Shown piece after piece: positions 7,806 through 15,165 of a stretch of DNA of 19,154 nucleotides; position 1 is the first letter of the stretch; each line of letters opens with the position of its first letter. The stretch is from JBIOJM01 sp044450785. Its GTDB lineage: Bacteria > Planctomycetota > Planctomycetia > Isosphaerales > Isosphaeraceae. The DNA lies in contig JBIOJM010000189.1 in the NCBI GenBank assembly GCA_044450785.1, positions 1 to 19,154 on the forward strand, written 5' to 3'. Under the pieces are notes generated by a model. It ran no database searches, was not told the DNA's origin, and worked only from the letters and a program-made list of their open reading frames with translations. Made by a program: the position numbers and the translations under genes.

Positions 7806-9197
7806 ATGGCGGGCGGATCGCTGGGCGCGGACGTTCTGAATCAACTCAACACCCTCTTTAGCTTCGGAGTGGCCGGGGACCTCTCGGATGGGCAGCTCTT
7901 TCAACGGTTTCTGACCGCGCGGGACGGAACTGATCAGGCGGCCTTTACGGCGCTGGTGGAGCGCCACGGGCCGATGGTGCTGCGCGTCTGCCGGCAGGTC
8001 CTCGGCAACTGGCACGATGCCCAGGACGCCTTCCAGGCCACGTTCCTGGTGTTGGCCAGTAAGGCCGCCTCAGTCCGCGGGGCCGATTCCGTGGCCAGTT
8101 GGCTTCACGGGGTCGCCATCCGGGTCGCTATGCGGGCCAAGACGGACGCGGCCCGGCGGCGGGTGTACGAGCGGCGGAGTGCGGCAATGAAGACCGCGGG
8201 ACCCGAACGCGAGGGGGGCGAGCCCGAGTCCTGGCCGGAACTTCATGAAGAGATTTCACGCCTGCCGGAGCGTTACAGGGAGCCGGTCGTGCTGTGCTAT
8301 ATGACGATCTCGAAGCTGCAGATCCTGAGCGCGGCAGCGCTTGCGTGCGCCTTCGCACTGGGCGGCGTGCGGAGCATCGGACCGTTCGGCCGCCTGAGCG
8401 CAAGCCAGGACCCGGCCAGGGCAGTGCCGGATGCCGACGACAGTCAGGCCGCCGTGACCCGCTCGATTGAGAAGCTCCAATCCAAGCTGGACGAAACGGC
8501 CCGGCGGAACGACGAAATGCGGAAAGAGCTCCAAGATTACCGCGCCCGTTTGAAGGTACTGCGTGCCGCCCCTGAGCCGGCCGCTGGCAAGGACGCCGTC
8601 ATCCAGCTCGCCGAAGCTCTCAAGCACGAGACCGCCTCGGTCGTCACGAAATTCGCCGATGTACTGAAGCGCCATCCACCGCGCCGCGGTTCGGTCGAGG
8701 GAGAGCGGATGCAGTTGTACATATTGGACCTCGTCCAAGGAGGGACGACACTGATCGCCGACGAGCCCGTCCCGGGTTTAGTCACCGGGGGAAAGGTGGA
8801 GGTTCCGGGATACCGGATCTTCTCGTGGCCGAGCTGGGCCGGCTCCGGCATGCTCGTGTCGGCCCTTAGCACCAGGAAAGACGGCGACAGGGAAGAAGGC
8901 GAGATCATCGCCCTGCTCGATGTGAGCAACCCAGCCGAGGCGAAGATCATCGAGGTCCTGTGGCAGCGAAGCAAGGAGCTCGACGTCACGCCGCGCTGGC
9001 CGGTTTACTGGCCCGAAACGCGCCGTTGCTACTTCATCGGCGTCGAGCCGACCAAAAAAAGAACGCTCTATTCCCTCGACCGCGGCAAGTCGCGTCGCGC
9101 GAAGGAGGTGGAGGTCGAGGGAAACAACAATAAGCTCGGGGGTCTGGCATTTTCGCCGGACGGGCGGTATCTCCTGATGGGCGACGACCGGCCATAG
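7806..9197 (+). CDS. Rearranged ECF sigma factor (region 2 only) joined to a membrane/propeller-like tail
   Basis: Protein of 463 aa; ATG 7806 with AAGGAG at 7791-7796. Residues ~25-120 are a clear planctomycete ECF sigma region 2 (DGQLFQRFL, AFTALVERHGPMVLRVCRQVLG, DAQDAFQATFLVLA, SVASWLHGVAIRVA). Region 4 begins at LPERYREPVVLCY but breaks off at Y165: the helix-turn-helix expected next is absent. Instead the frame goes straight into MTISKLQILSAAALACAFAL (from 166), a membrane segment, then a coiled coil (IEKLQSKLDETARRN...) and a beta-rich tail ending LAFSPDGRYLLMGDD, like the start of a WD40/TolB blade. Full-length relatives usually keep region 4 before such a membrane tail, so an internal in-frame deletion is inferred. 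Without region 4 it should not recognise a -35 element. It may be a decaying gene; the C-terminus also looks cut short. Confidence 0.75.
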   Translation: MAGGSLGADVLNQLNTLFSFGVAGDLSDGQLFQRFLTARDGTDQAAFTALVERHGPMVLRVCRQVLGNWHDAQDAFQATFLVLASKAASVRGADSVASWLHGVAIRVAMRAKTDAARRRVYERRSAAMKTAGPEREGGEPESWPELHEEISRLPERYREPVVLCYMTISKLQILSAAALACAFALGGVRSIGPFGRLSASQDPARAVPDADDSQAAVTRSIEKLQSKLDETARRNDEMRKELQDYRARLKVLRAAPEPAAGKDAVIQLAEALKHETASVVTKFADVLKRHPPRRGSVEGERMQLYILDLVQGGTTLIADEPVPGLVTGGKVEVPGYRIFSWPSWAGSGMLVSALSTRKDGDREEGEIIALLDVSNPAEAKIIEVLWQRSKELDVTPRWPVYWPETRRCYFIGVEPTKKRTLYSLDRGKSRRAKEVEVEGNNNKLGGLAFSPDGRYLLMGDDRP

Positions 9198-9264
9198 CGA
9201 CGATGGCTGCGAGATGCCACTGTCGCTCATGTCTGGAATGCCTGGTCCTGGAGTGGTGAGAGCC

Positions 9265-9957
9265 CTACTCGGCCGGCTCGATCCCCATCGCTCGCAACTG
9301 GGCGGCCATGCGTTCGGTCCGCTGACGCTCGGCGTCACGCTCGTGAGCGATCTGATCACGCTCCTGCGCAATCCGATCGCGCTCCTGGGCCATCTCCTGA
9401 TAAGTCAGGAACGGCCGGCCATCGGGGCCGAAAATCTTCAGCTCGCTGCCGGACGAATCGAATCGGATGCCGAGCCTTGGACTGGCCCAGCCATTCATCA
9501 CGGGGATTTCCCGCAGCTCGTCGTCGCCGCGCTGCCAACCTTCCAACACGTCTTGATCGGGGTCGTAGAGATAGTACTCATCGACGCCGAATTCCTCGTA
9601 AAACTTCAGCTTCCGATACAGTTCCCCGAAACGGTTGCTGGGGGATCGGACCTCGAAAACAACCTGAGGCGCGATGTCCTCTTCTTCCCATTGCTTGTAC
9701 GAGCCGCGATCGCCCTTGGGCCGACCAAACACGACCAGGGCGTCTGGGGCGGTGCAGATCTCGGGATTCCCCTCCACCGGATACCAGAACAGGTCTCCCG
9801 CGACGAAAACGTCGGGCCGGTCGGAAAACGCTCGTTCCAGACCCTCTTTGATGGTCACGATCCAGCGGAATTGAAGTGTATTTTCGGCCATCGGCTTCCC
9901 ATCGCTGTCGGGGTAAACGATCTCCGACCGCGGGGGCCTCGGGATCGACACACTCAT
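9265..9957 (-). CDS. Uma2 family PD-(D/E)XK nuclease-like protein with C-terminal coiled coil
   Basis: Protein of 230 aa using the ATG at 9955-9957, preceded on the minus strand by GAGGGG; an upstream in-frame start would add 13 residues without a visible ribosome site. The Uma2 (DUF820) fold is shown by APDALVVF (D72), APQVVFEVRSPSN (E102), the lysines of YRKLKFYEEFGVDEYYLYDPD (K116, K118), and the strand order around them. The usual EVxSP motif is present as EVRSP. Residues ~184-222 form a charged coiled coil from a repeated seven-residue unit (RDRIAQE, RDQIAHE, RDAERQR). Known of the family: restriction-endonuclease-like fold, very abundant in cyanobacteria and planctomycetes, function mostly unknown. 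It faces away from padR and converges on the rearranged sigma gene, 67 bases apart. Confidence 0.88.
   Translation of the reverse strand: MSVSIPRPPRSEIVYPDSDGKPMAENTLQFRWIVTIKEGLERAFSDRPDVFVAGDLFWYPVEGNPEICTAPDALVVFGRPKGDRGSYKQWEEEDIAPQVVFEVRSPSNRFGELYRKLKFYEEFGVDEYYLYDPDQDVLEGWQRGDDELREIPVMNGWASPRLGIRFDSSGSELKIFGPDGRPFLTYQEMAQERDRIAQERDQIAHERDAERQRTERMAAQLRAMGIEPAE
9336..9398 (-). repeat. Three 21-bp units coding the Uma2 coiled-coil heptads
   Basis: Units 9336-9356, 9357-9377 and 9378-9398 each encode one heptad (RDQIAHE, RDRIAQE, and a diverged MAQERDR-type unit when read on the minus strand). The repeat explains the coiled coil and is a likely site of length variation between relatives. 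Confidence 0.7.
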
Positions 9958-10058
9958 CGGAGTAATCCCCTCGAAACCGTCACCAGCACCCTGCACCGGA
10001 TTCTATCCTACCCGCGCCGGCATTCGGCGCAAATGGAAACAATTCTTATCGTCGAGGC

Positions 10059-10118
10059 TTGACAATGATACCTCGATGCTCTATGTATTAGATAACGATG
10101 CATAGGAGGTCGAGGTAT
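10059..10118 (+). promoter_or_regulatory. padR promoter region with candidate operator
   Basis: A consensus TTGACA lies at 10059-10064; the -10 is unclear (TATGTA at 10082-10087 gives a 17-base spacer). An exact 9-base inverted repeat, ATACCTCGA (10068-10076) and TCGAGGTAT (10110-10118), brackets the region and its right arm covers the padR start codon. A nested pair, CTATG (10081-10085) and CATAG (10101-10105), sits inside. AGGAGG (10104-10109) is the ribosome site. This arrangement fits autorepression by PadR, which is inference. The same 159-base gap holds the divergent start of the Uma2 gene. Confidence 0.5.
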
Positions 10119-10458
10119 GGACTCGCAATTTCTCGGAAGTGCCGTCGAAATGTTGATCCTGGAGGTGGCCGGCCAGGGGCCGACCTACGGCTATGAGCTG
10201 GCGCAGACGGTGGGGGAACGTTCTAACGGCTACTTCGAGCTGAAGGAAGGGTCGTTGTACCCGGCCCTGCACCGGCTCGAGCGGCAGAAGCTGCTGCGGT
10301 CGTCCTGGCGGGAAGCCGACGGTCGCCGGCGCAAGTATTACGAGCTGACCGAAGCCGGCCGCGCCGAGCTGGCCGCGCGCAAACGGTCGTGGCTGAGCTT
10401 CACGGCCGGCGTCAACGGTGTGCTCGGGACCAGCCGGGTCGGCGTGGCTCGAGCTTGA
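10117..10458 (+). CDS. PadR family transcriptional regulator
   Basis: Protein of 113 aa with a strong AGGAGG seven bases before the ATG. It is the short PadR form: winged helix with MLILEVAGQGPTYGYELAQTVGERS (helices 1-2), GYFELKEGSLYPALHRLERQKLLRSSW (recognition helix, 'GSLYPALHRLE' being the family signature) and DGRRRKYYELTEAGR (wing), then a short C-terminal helix for dimerisation. Known of the family: a dimeric repressor, usually of a neighbouring membrane gene and of itself. The next gene on the strand encodes a HAAS-type membrane protein, the classic partner, but 417 bases and a palindromic insertion lie between them rather than the usual tight or overlapping junction. The inverted repeat over its own start codon suggests autoregulation. 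The ligand is unknown. Confidence 0.93.
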   Translation: MDSQFLGSAVEMLILEVAGQGPTYGYELAQTVGERSNGYFELKEGSLYPALHRLERQKLLRSSWREADGRRRKYYELTEAGRAELAARKRSWLSFTAGVNGVLGTSRVGVARA

Positions 10459-10550
10459 TCGGCTCGGCCCTCTGCTGCCTGCTGCCTGGCGCGGCGAAGC
10501 CGTAACCACAAAATCGGGAGACGGAGCCCCTCACACAGGAGGATCGCTCG

Positions 10551-10855
10551 CTGGCGCGTTCTGAAGTTGGTTTTTTTTGATTTCGCCCCGAAGGGGCAGC
10601 AACATGCCAGCCCAGGGCGACGCCCTGGGATTTGGAAAACGTGATCATCTGTGCCCTGAAAGGGCCAAACAAGGTGTTCAATCCCGGCGGTACCGCTCTT
10701 CATTTGCCATTGAGCCAGGGAGCCTGTCCTTGTTACGCCCTTTCAGGGCTCTGCTGATTCGTGTCGTTTGTCGGTTCCCAGGGCGTCGCCCTGGGCTGAT
10801 ATGTTACTGCCCCTTCGGGGCGAAGACGCAAAGGCGCAACTTCAAAACTGGCGCG
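10551..10855. mobile_element. Non-coding palindromic MITE-like element with 8-bp flanking duplication
   Basis: The core is 10559-10847 (289 bp). Both ends are bordered by the same 8 bases, CTGGCGCG (10551-10558 and 10848-10855), as a target-site duplication would be. The ends are inverted repeats: TTCTGAAGTTG on the left and, read inwards from the right, TTTTGAAGTTG. Inside, three hairpins occur in mirrored order on each side: GCCCC-GAA-GGGGC (10585-10597; 10809-10821), CCCAGGGCG-A-CGCCCTGGG (10611-10629; 10777-10795) and GCCCT-GAA-AGGGC (10653-10665; 10737-10749). The arms continue to AACAAGG/CCTTGTT around a central spacer. No transposase is present. Short open frames over it are by-products of the palindromes. 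I recall similar hairpin sets scattered in planctomycete genomes, but could not check. Confidence 0.8.
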
Positions 10856-10875
10856 CCGGATTAACTGATGATCCC

Positions 10876-12327
10876 ATGGAATTCCGCGAGACAGTATCGG
10901 CCCTTCTGCCTCCGCCCAGGGATGACGAGCCGGCCACCCTGCGGCAAGACATCCTGGACGAGCTGGGTGATCACCTGGCCTGCGCGTACAAGCGCGAAGT
11001 ATTGCGCGGAGTCGAGGCGAGCGTCGCTCGGCAGCACGTTCTGGAACGGTTCGGCGACCCGGCGGCCGTGGCCCGCCGGCTCTGGCTCGAGGCGATGAAA
11101 GGAAAAATCATGGCGCAACGTGCATTGATCGCGACCTGTTTGGTGGTGACGATCGTCAGCCTCTCGCTGGCCGGCTTGCTCTGGTTCCATTCGAGGGAGG
11201 CAGCCAGGCAACTGGCCGAGGCCGAGGCAAGAATGGCCGAGTCCATGGCCGAGGCGCGGATAACCAACCAAGAAATGCTGAGACAGTTGCAAGCGATGGC
11301 CACGGGGGATCACTCGACTCAAACACCGCACTGGATTCCCGTGACGTTCCAGCTCACGCAGGAAACGCTCGATGGGCCTCCCGCGGCCGGCTACAGCGGC
11401 TACCTGGGACGGGGAAACGGCGGCTCGATGAGCGCAGGCTCCATCCACCGCGAATGCGACGAAAAGGGCCTCGTCGATTTTGGGGTCGTTCAGCCTGGCG
11501 ACTGGGAATTCCGCATCTTCCGGTCCCCCGCGCAGGAAGGGCGAATGTGGAAGGTTCAAGGGAATATCAACGTCCTGCCAGGGACCAAGGTAGCCAAGAC
11601 CGTCATCTGCCCCCAGGAATACTCGGAAAACATCCCCGTTCGCCTCCGGGTCGATTGGCCGGTCGACCTGGCCAATCAAGATCTCCACGTCGCAGCGCAG
11701 TTCGGGTTCGCCGGGATCACTTATCAACCAGCCCTTCGGTGGCGACTGGGTCCTTGGCAAAGTCAAGAGACTCACCCTGTTCGGAACATACTCTGCAGGC
11801 CGGGAGGGAAACAGGCGGAGATCGTCAAGGAGAGCAATTTCCGTCCATGGCAAGTGGGCTTCCAAAATGGCGGTGTCTCAGACAGCCCCGTTTTCGCTGA
11901 TTTGTTCTCGGATTCTTTATCGCGCACTGCGGACGCCGTGGATCTCGCGGCAGGGGATTACCGTCTCGACCGACTGATCGTGTTGCGTCCGGTCACGGCG
12001 CCAAAGCCAAACTTTCCAGCAGAACGCTTCGATTTCATCGCTCAGGTCTTGTTCCCATACTCCGAATCGGCCGGGCTGAATCCACACGAGATGTTCATTT
12101 TCATGGTGAGGGCGGCACCATCCGGAAAAACGGATCCTCCCCGATACGGTAACCGCATGGCGCGATTTAACAACATCCTATTTCCTTCGTCTTACCGCGA
12201 CCTTACCAAGGGAAGATTCGAGGCGCGAGTGGGCCGGGTCAACGAATGGGTGATCCCGTTGCCGGACGAGCTGATCAAGGTCGTTCGCGAGAAGCTCAAG
12301 GCCGGCGCGACCACCAAGGCGAGGTAG
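10876..12327 (+). CDS. HAAS-domain (permease-prefix-like) single-pass membrane protein, PadR partner
   Basis: Protein of 483 aa from ATG 10876; the open frame extends upstream only into the palindromic element, and no strong ribosome site is seen, so the start is the least certain part. Residues ~1-75 are a HAAS/permease-prefix helical domain (LRQDILDELGDHLACAYKREVLRG, ARQHVLERFGDPAAVARRLWLEAM). A membrane helix follows at ~82-102 (ALIATCLVVTIVSLSLAGLLW), then a coiled coil (~103-140, REAARQLAEAEARMAESMAE). The remaining ~340 residues are beta-rich, beginning near HWIPVTFQL and including GLVDFGVVQPGDWEFRIF, which looks like a carboxypeptidase-regulatory or prealbumin-like sandwich outside the membrane. 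Known of the family: HAAS proteins are coded with PadR and are thought to pass signals through the membrane. The promoter would have to lie in or beside the palindromic element. Confidence 0.75.
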   Translation: MEFRETVSALLPPPRDDEPATLRQDILDELGDHLACAYKREVLRGVEASVARQHVLERFGDPAAVARRLWLEAMKGKIMAQRALIATCLVVTIVSLSLAGLLWFHSREAARQLAEAEARMAESMAEARITNQEMLRQLQAMATGDHSTQTPHWIPVTFQLTQETLDGPPAAGYSGYLGRGNGGSMSAGSIHRECDEKGLVDFGVVQPGDWEFRIFRSPAQEGRMWKVQGNINVLPGTKVAKTVICPQEYSENIPVRLRVDWPVDLANQDLHVAAQFGFAGITYQPALRWRLGPWQSQETHPVRNILCRPGGKQAEIVKESNFRPWQVGFQNGGVSDSPVFADLFSDSLSRTADAVDLAAGDYRLDRLIVLRPVTAPKPNFPAERFDFIAQVLFPYSESAGLNPHEMFIFMVRAAPSGKTDPPRYGNRMARFNNILFPSSYRDLTKGRFEARVGRVNEWVIPLPDELIKVVREKLKAGATTKAR

Positions 12328-12355
12328 TCGCAAGTGTCGCTTTCCCCGCCGTCGA

Positions 12356-13822
12356 TCACCGCGCGGTGAGCTGGCCCGGCGTCACTTGCTTGAACAGGAT
12401 CGAAACCTTGTCCCGATGAATGACGGTCCAGCCGGGATCCTTGAGCAGTCGCTTGGCCAAGCCCCGGTCGGGGCGCATCCAGACCAAGTCGATCCGGTCG
12501 CGATCGTGGACCGTATCCCAGACCGGTCCCCCGGACAAGACGTCGACGTATTCGAGGATCGCTTTCTTGCCGAACAGTTCAAATCGATCGTCGAGATACG
12601 AGCGTCGAACCGGCTGACACTCGGCCGCGATCAGACCGCCCCAGTCCTGCTCGTGGAACAGCCGGGCCGCCACCGGCTGCTGGTTGAGGGTTCCGAGCGC
12701 CCCGAACGGCCATTTCTTGAGGTCGAAACCCCCCAGCCAGACGCCGGACACCACCAGGACCAGCAGGACGATCGTCGCCGCCGCCGGTACGAAGGCAGCG
12801 CGTTCCGTTCGTTTCCAGGCGTTGCGCAGGACAAGCGGCAGGCCGTCGATCAAGGTGGCCAGGGCCGGCGCCGCCACCAGCGCGAAGAGCGGTGCGTTGC
12901 GGATCGAGGTCAGCGCCAGGTGCAGCCAGACCAAGACGTGGCACAACTGGTATCGGTCGATCCGGCGGGACGAGAGAACGGGTAAGCCGACCATGGCCAG
13001 CAGCACCCACTCGAGCACGTTGGCGTCCGGCGTGCCGAAGTGAGGGGGTTGATATTCGATGATCAAGCTGGTGACGCCGCTCGAGACGAGCAAGTGGCCG
13101 ACATGCCGGTAGAGACCGAAGCCATAAGGATTGATCAGCGCGGCCAGCAGACAAGCCGCGCAGGCCAGCCCGAACTTGACCAGGTCACGACGTCGCGCGG
13201 CATCCCAGGGCCCCGAGACGACGTGACCGAGTGCCGCCGTGGCCACCATCAACGGCAACGCGACGAAACCGCCGTGCAGGTTGGCCAGGAGTGCCGTATA
13301 GATCGGCACGAGGAAGACGGCCCAGCCGCCATCCTTGTGTTGTTGCCGGCAGGCGCGCAGGGTGAGGTACACGAACGCGAATGTGAAGAGGTGCGGGCGG
13401 ATCAGGAAATGGATGGCGCCGATGGCCACGGCGAGGAGGGTCACGACCACGGCGACCATGGGCGCGATGCCGTCACGGATCAGACCTCGCGTCACGGCGC
13501 GATAGAGCCCGGCCAGCCCCAGGGCAGCCAGAGCGATGGCTGCGGACCATCCCCAACGGTCGACCACCACCGCAAGCAGCACGTCGAACGCCCACGACTG
13601 GTCGACCCAGGCCGCGTGGTCGTGGGTGTAGGTCAAGGTGTCGAAGTGCGGAACGGTCCGCGTCGCGAGGATCTCACGGCCAAGCCGCAGGTGCCATGGC
13701 GTCCCCGGGTCGTTGAGCAGGCCAAACCGGCCCCCGATCAGGACCATGCCCAGAACGACGCCGAAGACCAGGTCGCCGGGCGCGGGCATCCAGCGAATCA
13801 AGCGAGCCGATGTCGAGGTCAT
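12356..13822 (-). CDS. Polytopic membrane protein, GT-C glycosyltransferase-like
   Basis: Protein of 488 aa from the ATG at 13820-13822; a GTG start at 13882 would add 20 basic residues but has no ribosome site. About ten hydrophobic segments are visible (for example LVFGVVLGMVLIGG, PMVAVVVTLLAVAIGAIHFL, FGLACAACLLAALI, FVPAAATIVLLVLVVSGVWL). After the first membrane helix comes LNDPGTPWHLRLGREILATRTVPHFDTLTYTH and then WVDQSWAFDVLLA. The run 'DPGTxWHLRxGREIL..xxVPxxDTxTYT' is the conserved first loop of a family of GT-C-like proteins; whether it is catalytic is unknown. The soluble C-terminus has YLDDRFELFG and VWMRPDRGLAKRLLKDPGWTVIHRD. It converges on the HAAS gene (28-base gap) and diverges from apbE. 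Assignment as a sugar transferase is inference. Confidence 0.75.
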   Translation of the reverse strand: MTSTSARLIRWMPAPGDLVFGVVLGMVLIGGRFGLLNDPGTPWHLRLGREILATRTVPHFDTLTYTHDHAAWVDQSWAFDVLLAVVVDRWGWSAAIALAALGLAGLYRAVTRGLIRDGIAPMVAVVVTLLAVAIGAIHFLIRPHLFTFAFVYLTLRACRQQHKDGGWAVFLVPIYTALLANLHGGFVALPLMVATAALGHVVSGPWDAARRRDLVKFGLACAACLLAALINPYGFGLYRHVGHLLVSSGVTSLIIEYQPPHFGTPDANVLEWVLLAMVGLPVLSSRRIDRYQLCHVLVWLHLALTSIRNAPLFALVAAPALATLIDGLPLVLRNAWKRTERAAFVPAAATIVLLVLVVSGVWLGGFDLKKWPFGALGTLNQQPVAARLFHEQDWGGLIAAECQPVRRSYLDDRFELFGKKAILEYVDVLSGGPVWDTVHDRDRIDLVWMRPDRGLAKRLLKDPGWTVIHRDKVSILFKQVTPGQLTAR

Positions 13823-13913
13823 CTCGAGATCGCGACCTCTCGGTTTTCGGGATGGTGTTTGTCTATCCCGAGTGTAGGTCACGTCCGTGTCAGGGTCGTC
13901 GATTTCGAAACGG

Positions 13914-13942
13914 TGGAGATGGCCGACAGGTTGCGTTATACT
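13914..13942 (+). promoter_or_regulatory. Candidate promoter for the ApbE gene
   Basis: TGGAGA (13914-13919, four of six to TTGACA) and TATACT (13937-13942) are separated by 17 bases, in the 224-base gap between the divergent membrane-protein and ApbE genes. It would give a leader of about 100 bases. The rest of this gap shows no gene. Confidence 0.35.
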
Positions 13943-14046
13943 CGAAGCTGTTGCCCGCCTTGTGGATTCGGGTCCAGCGCTCGCCGGCAGCCGTTGCGAA
14001 CGACGAGCGCGCCGCCCCTTTGTTCTTGGTAAGGTCGAACCCTCGC

Positions 14047-15123
14047 GTGAAAACGCCCCGCCCTGGCGTCAATCGCCGCGATCTGCTGCGTCTGCGTCCG
14101 CGCCGGCACGGGCGCGCGGCTGGCGCCGGCCCAGAAGAAGTCGCCGGCCGTTCGAGTCTGGTCCGGGCTCATCGTCCGGCCATGGGGTCGTATTTCGAGG
14201 TCCTCTTGCCGGCCGGCACACCCGGAGCGGTCGACCTGGCTTGCCGCGCGCTGGATTTGATCGAAGCACTCGAAGCCCAGTTGACGGTTTACCGGGACGA
14301 CTCCGAGGTCAGCAAGCTGAACGCGACGGCTCACCTGGGGCCGGTGCATGTCGAGAAGGGACTCTTCGGGTTGCTCGAGACGGCGGTTGCTCTCAGTCGC
14401 GAGACGGATGGCGCCTATGATGTGACCTCGGGGGCGCTCTCGGAGGCGTGGGGATTCGTCAAGGGCAGGAAGCGCGTGCCGGATGAGGCCACCTTGTCGG
14501 ACGCCCGGTCCCGGACCGGCCATGCCCACCTCCGGCTCGACCCGTCGTCTTCCACGGTCGCCTTCGACCGCGAAGGCGTTCGGATCAACCTGGGCAGCAT
14601 CGGCAAGGGTTACGCGCTGGACAGGGCGGCCGGCTTGCTGCGCGACCACTGGTGGCCGACATCGGCCTTGGTGCACGGGGGACGATCCAGCCTGTTCGCT
14701 CTGGGCTCGCCGCCGGGTCAGCTCATCGGGCGCTGGGAAGTCGCACTGCGAAATCCGTTCGTGCCGGAATCACCCCTGGGAATACTGCGGCTGCGGGATC
14801 GGGGGCTGGGAACCTCGGGAGCCGCGTTTCAGCAGTTCAGCATCGGCGGGAAGACCTACGGCCATATCATCGACCCGAGATCGGGTGTGCCGGCGCTCGG
14901 GCCGGCCAGCGTGACGGTCGTGGCCCCCACGGCGGCCATGGCCGACGCCCTCTCCACCTCCTTTTATCTACTCGGTGCCGAGGCAGCCGAGGCCTACACG
15001 GCAAACCACCCCGACGTGGGCGTGGTCATCGTCCTCGAGGGCCGCTGCGAACAATCGCCTCGCGTGCTGGTCTTCGGCTTGAGCGATCGTGATTTCGCCG
15101 CGGCTTCGAACACGGTAAACTAG
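14047..15123 (+). CDS. apbE: FAD:protein FMN transferase (ApbE family)
   Basis: Protein of 358 aa from GTG 14047; the open frame extends further upstream, but into the divergent promoter region. ApbE motifs occur in order: MGSYFEVLLP (46-55), LIEALEAQLTVYRDDSEVSKLN (71-92), GAYDVTSGALSEAW (122-135), INLGSIGKGYALDRA (180-194), ALVHGG (207-212), LGTSGA (254-259), YGHIIDPRSGVPA (271-283, H273) and MADALSTSFYLLG (298-310, with D300 and T304 at the metal/FAD site). Known reaction: transfer of FMN from FAD to a Thr/Ser of a target protein, requiring magnesium. The N-terminus carries NRRDLLRL, like a twin-arginine start, but no hydrophobic stretch follows and there is no lipobox, so the location is unclear. 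Its target is not evident here. A DoxX gene follows after 42 bases, so the two may be co-transcribed. Confidence 0.9.
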   Translation: MKTPRPGVNRRDLLRLRPRRHGRAAGAGPEEVAGRSSLVRAHRPAMGSYFEVLLPAGTPGAVDLACRALDLIEALEAQLTVYRDDSEVSKLNATAHLGPVHVEKGLFGLLETAVALSRETDGAYDVTSGALSEAWGFVKGRKRVPDEATLSDARSRTGHAHLRLDPSSSTVAFDREGVRINLGSIGKGYALDRAAGLLRDHWWPTSALVHGGRSSLFALGSPPGQLIGRWEVALRNPFVPESPLGILRLRDRGLGTSGAAFQQFSIGGKTYGHIIDPRSGVPALGPASVTVVAPTAAMADALSTSFYLLGAEAAEAYTANHPDVGVVIVLEGRCEQSPRVLVFGLSDRDFAAASNTVN

Positions 15124-15165
15124 CTGAGTCGTAGATCGCCTCGAACCTCCAGGGCACTGAAGCGT

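Noticed and set aside
10585..10821. The hairpin series as a CRISPR array or a riboswitch
   Set aside because: Units are different palindromes in mirrored order, not one direct repeat with unique spacers, and the bracketing 8-base duplication with inverted ends fits an insertion better.
10577..10864. A 95-aa open frame (and others on both strands) over the palindromic element
   Set aside because: The frames are made by the hairpin units themselves, change with register, lack ribosome sites and show no domain. Similar short proteins annotated elsewhere are probably the same artefact.
13040..14032. A 330-aa plus-strand open frame opposite the GT-C-like membrane gene
   Set aside because: Composition is rich in Gln, Arg, Asp and Gly as expected of an antisense shadow; the minus strand codes a convincing membrane protein.
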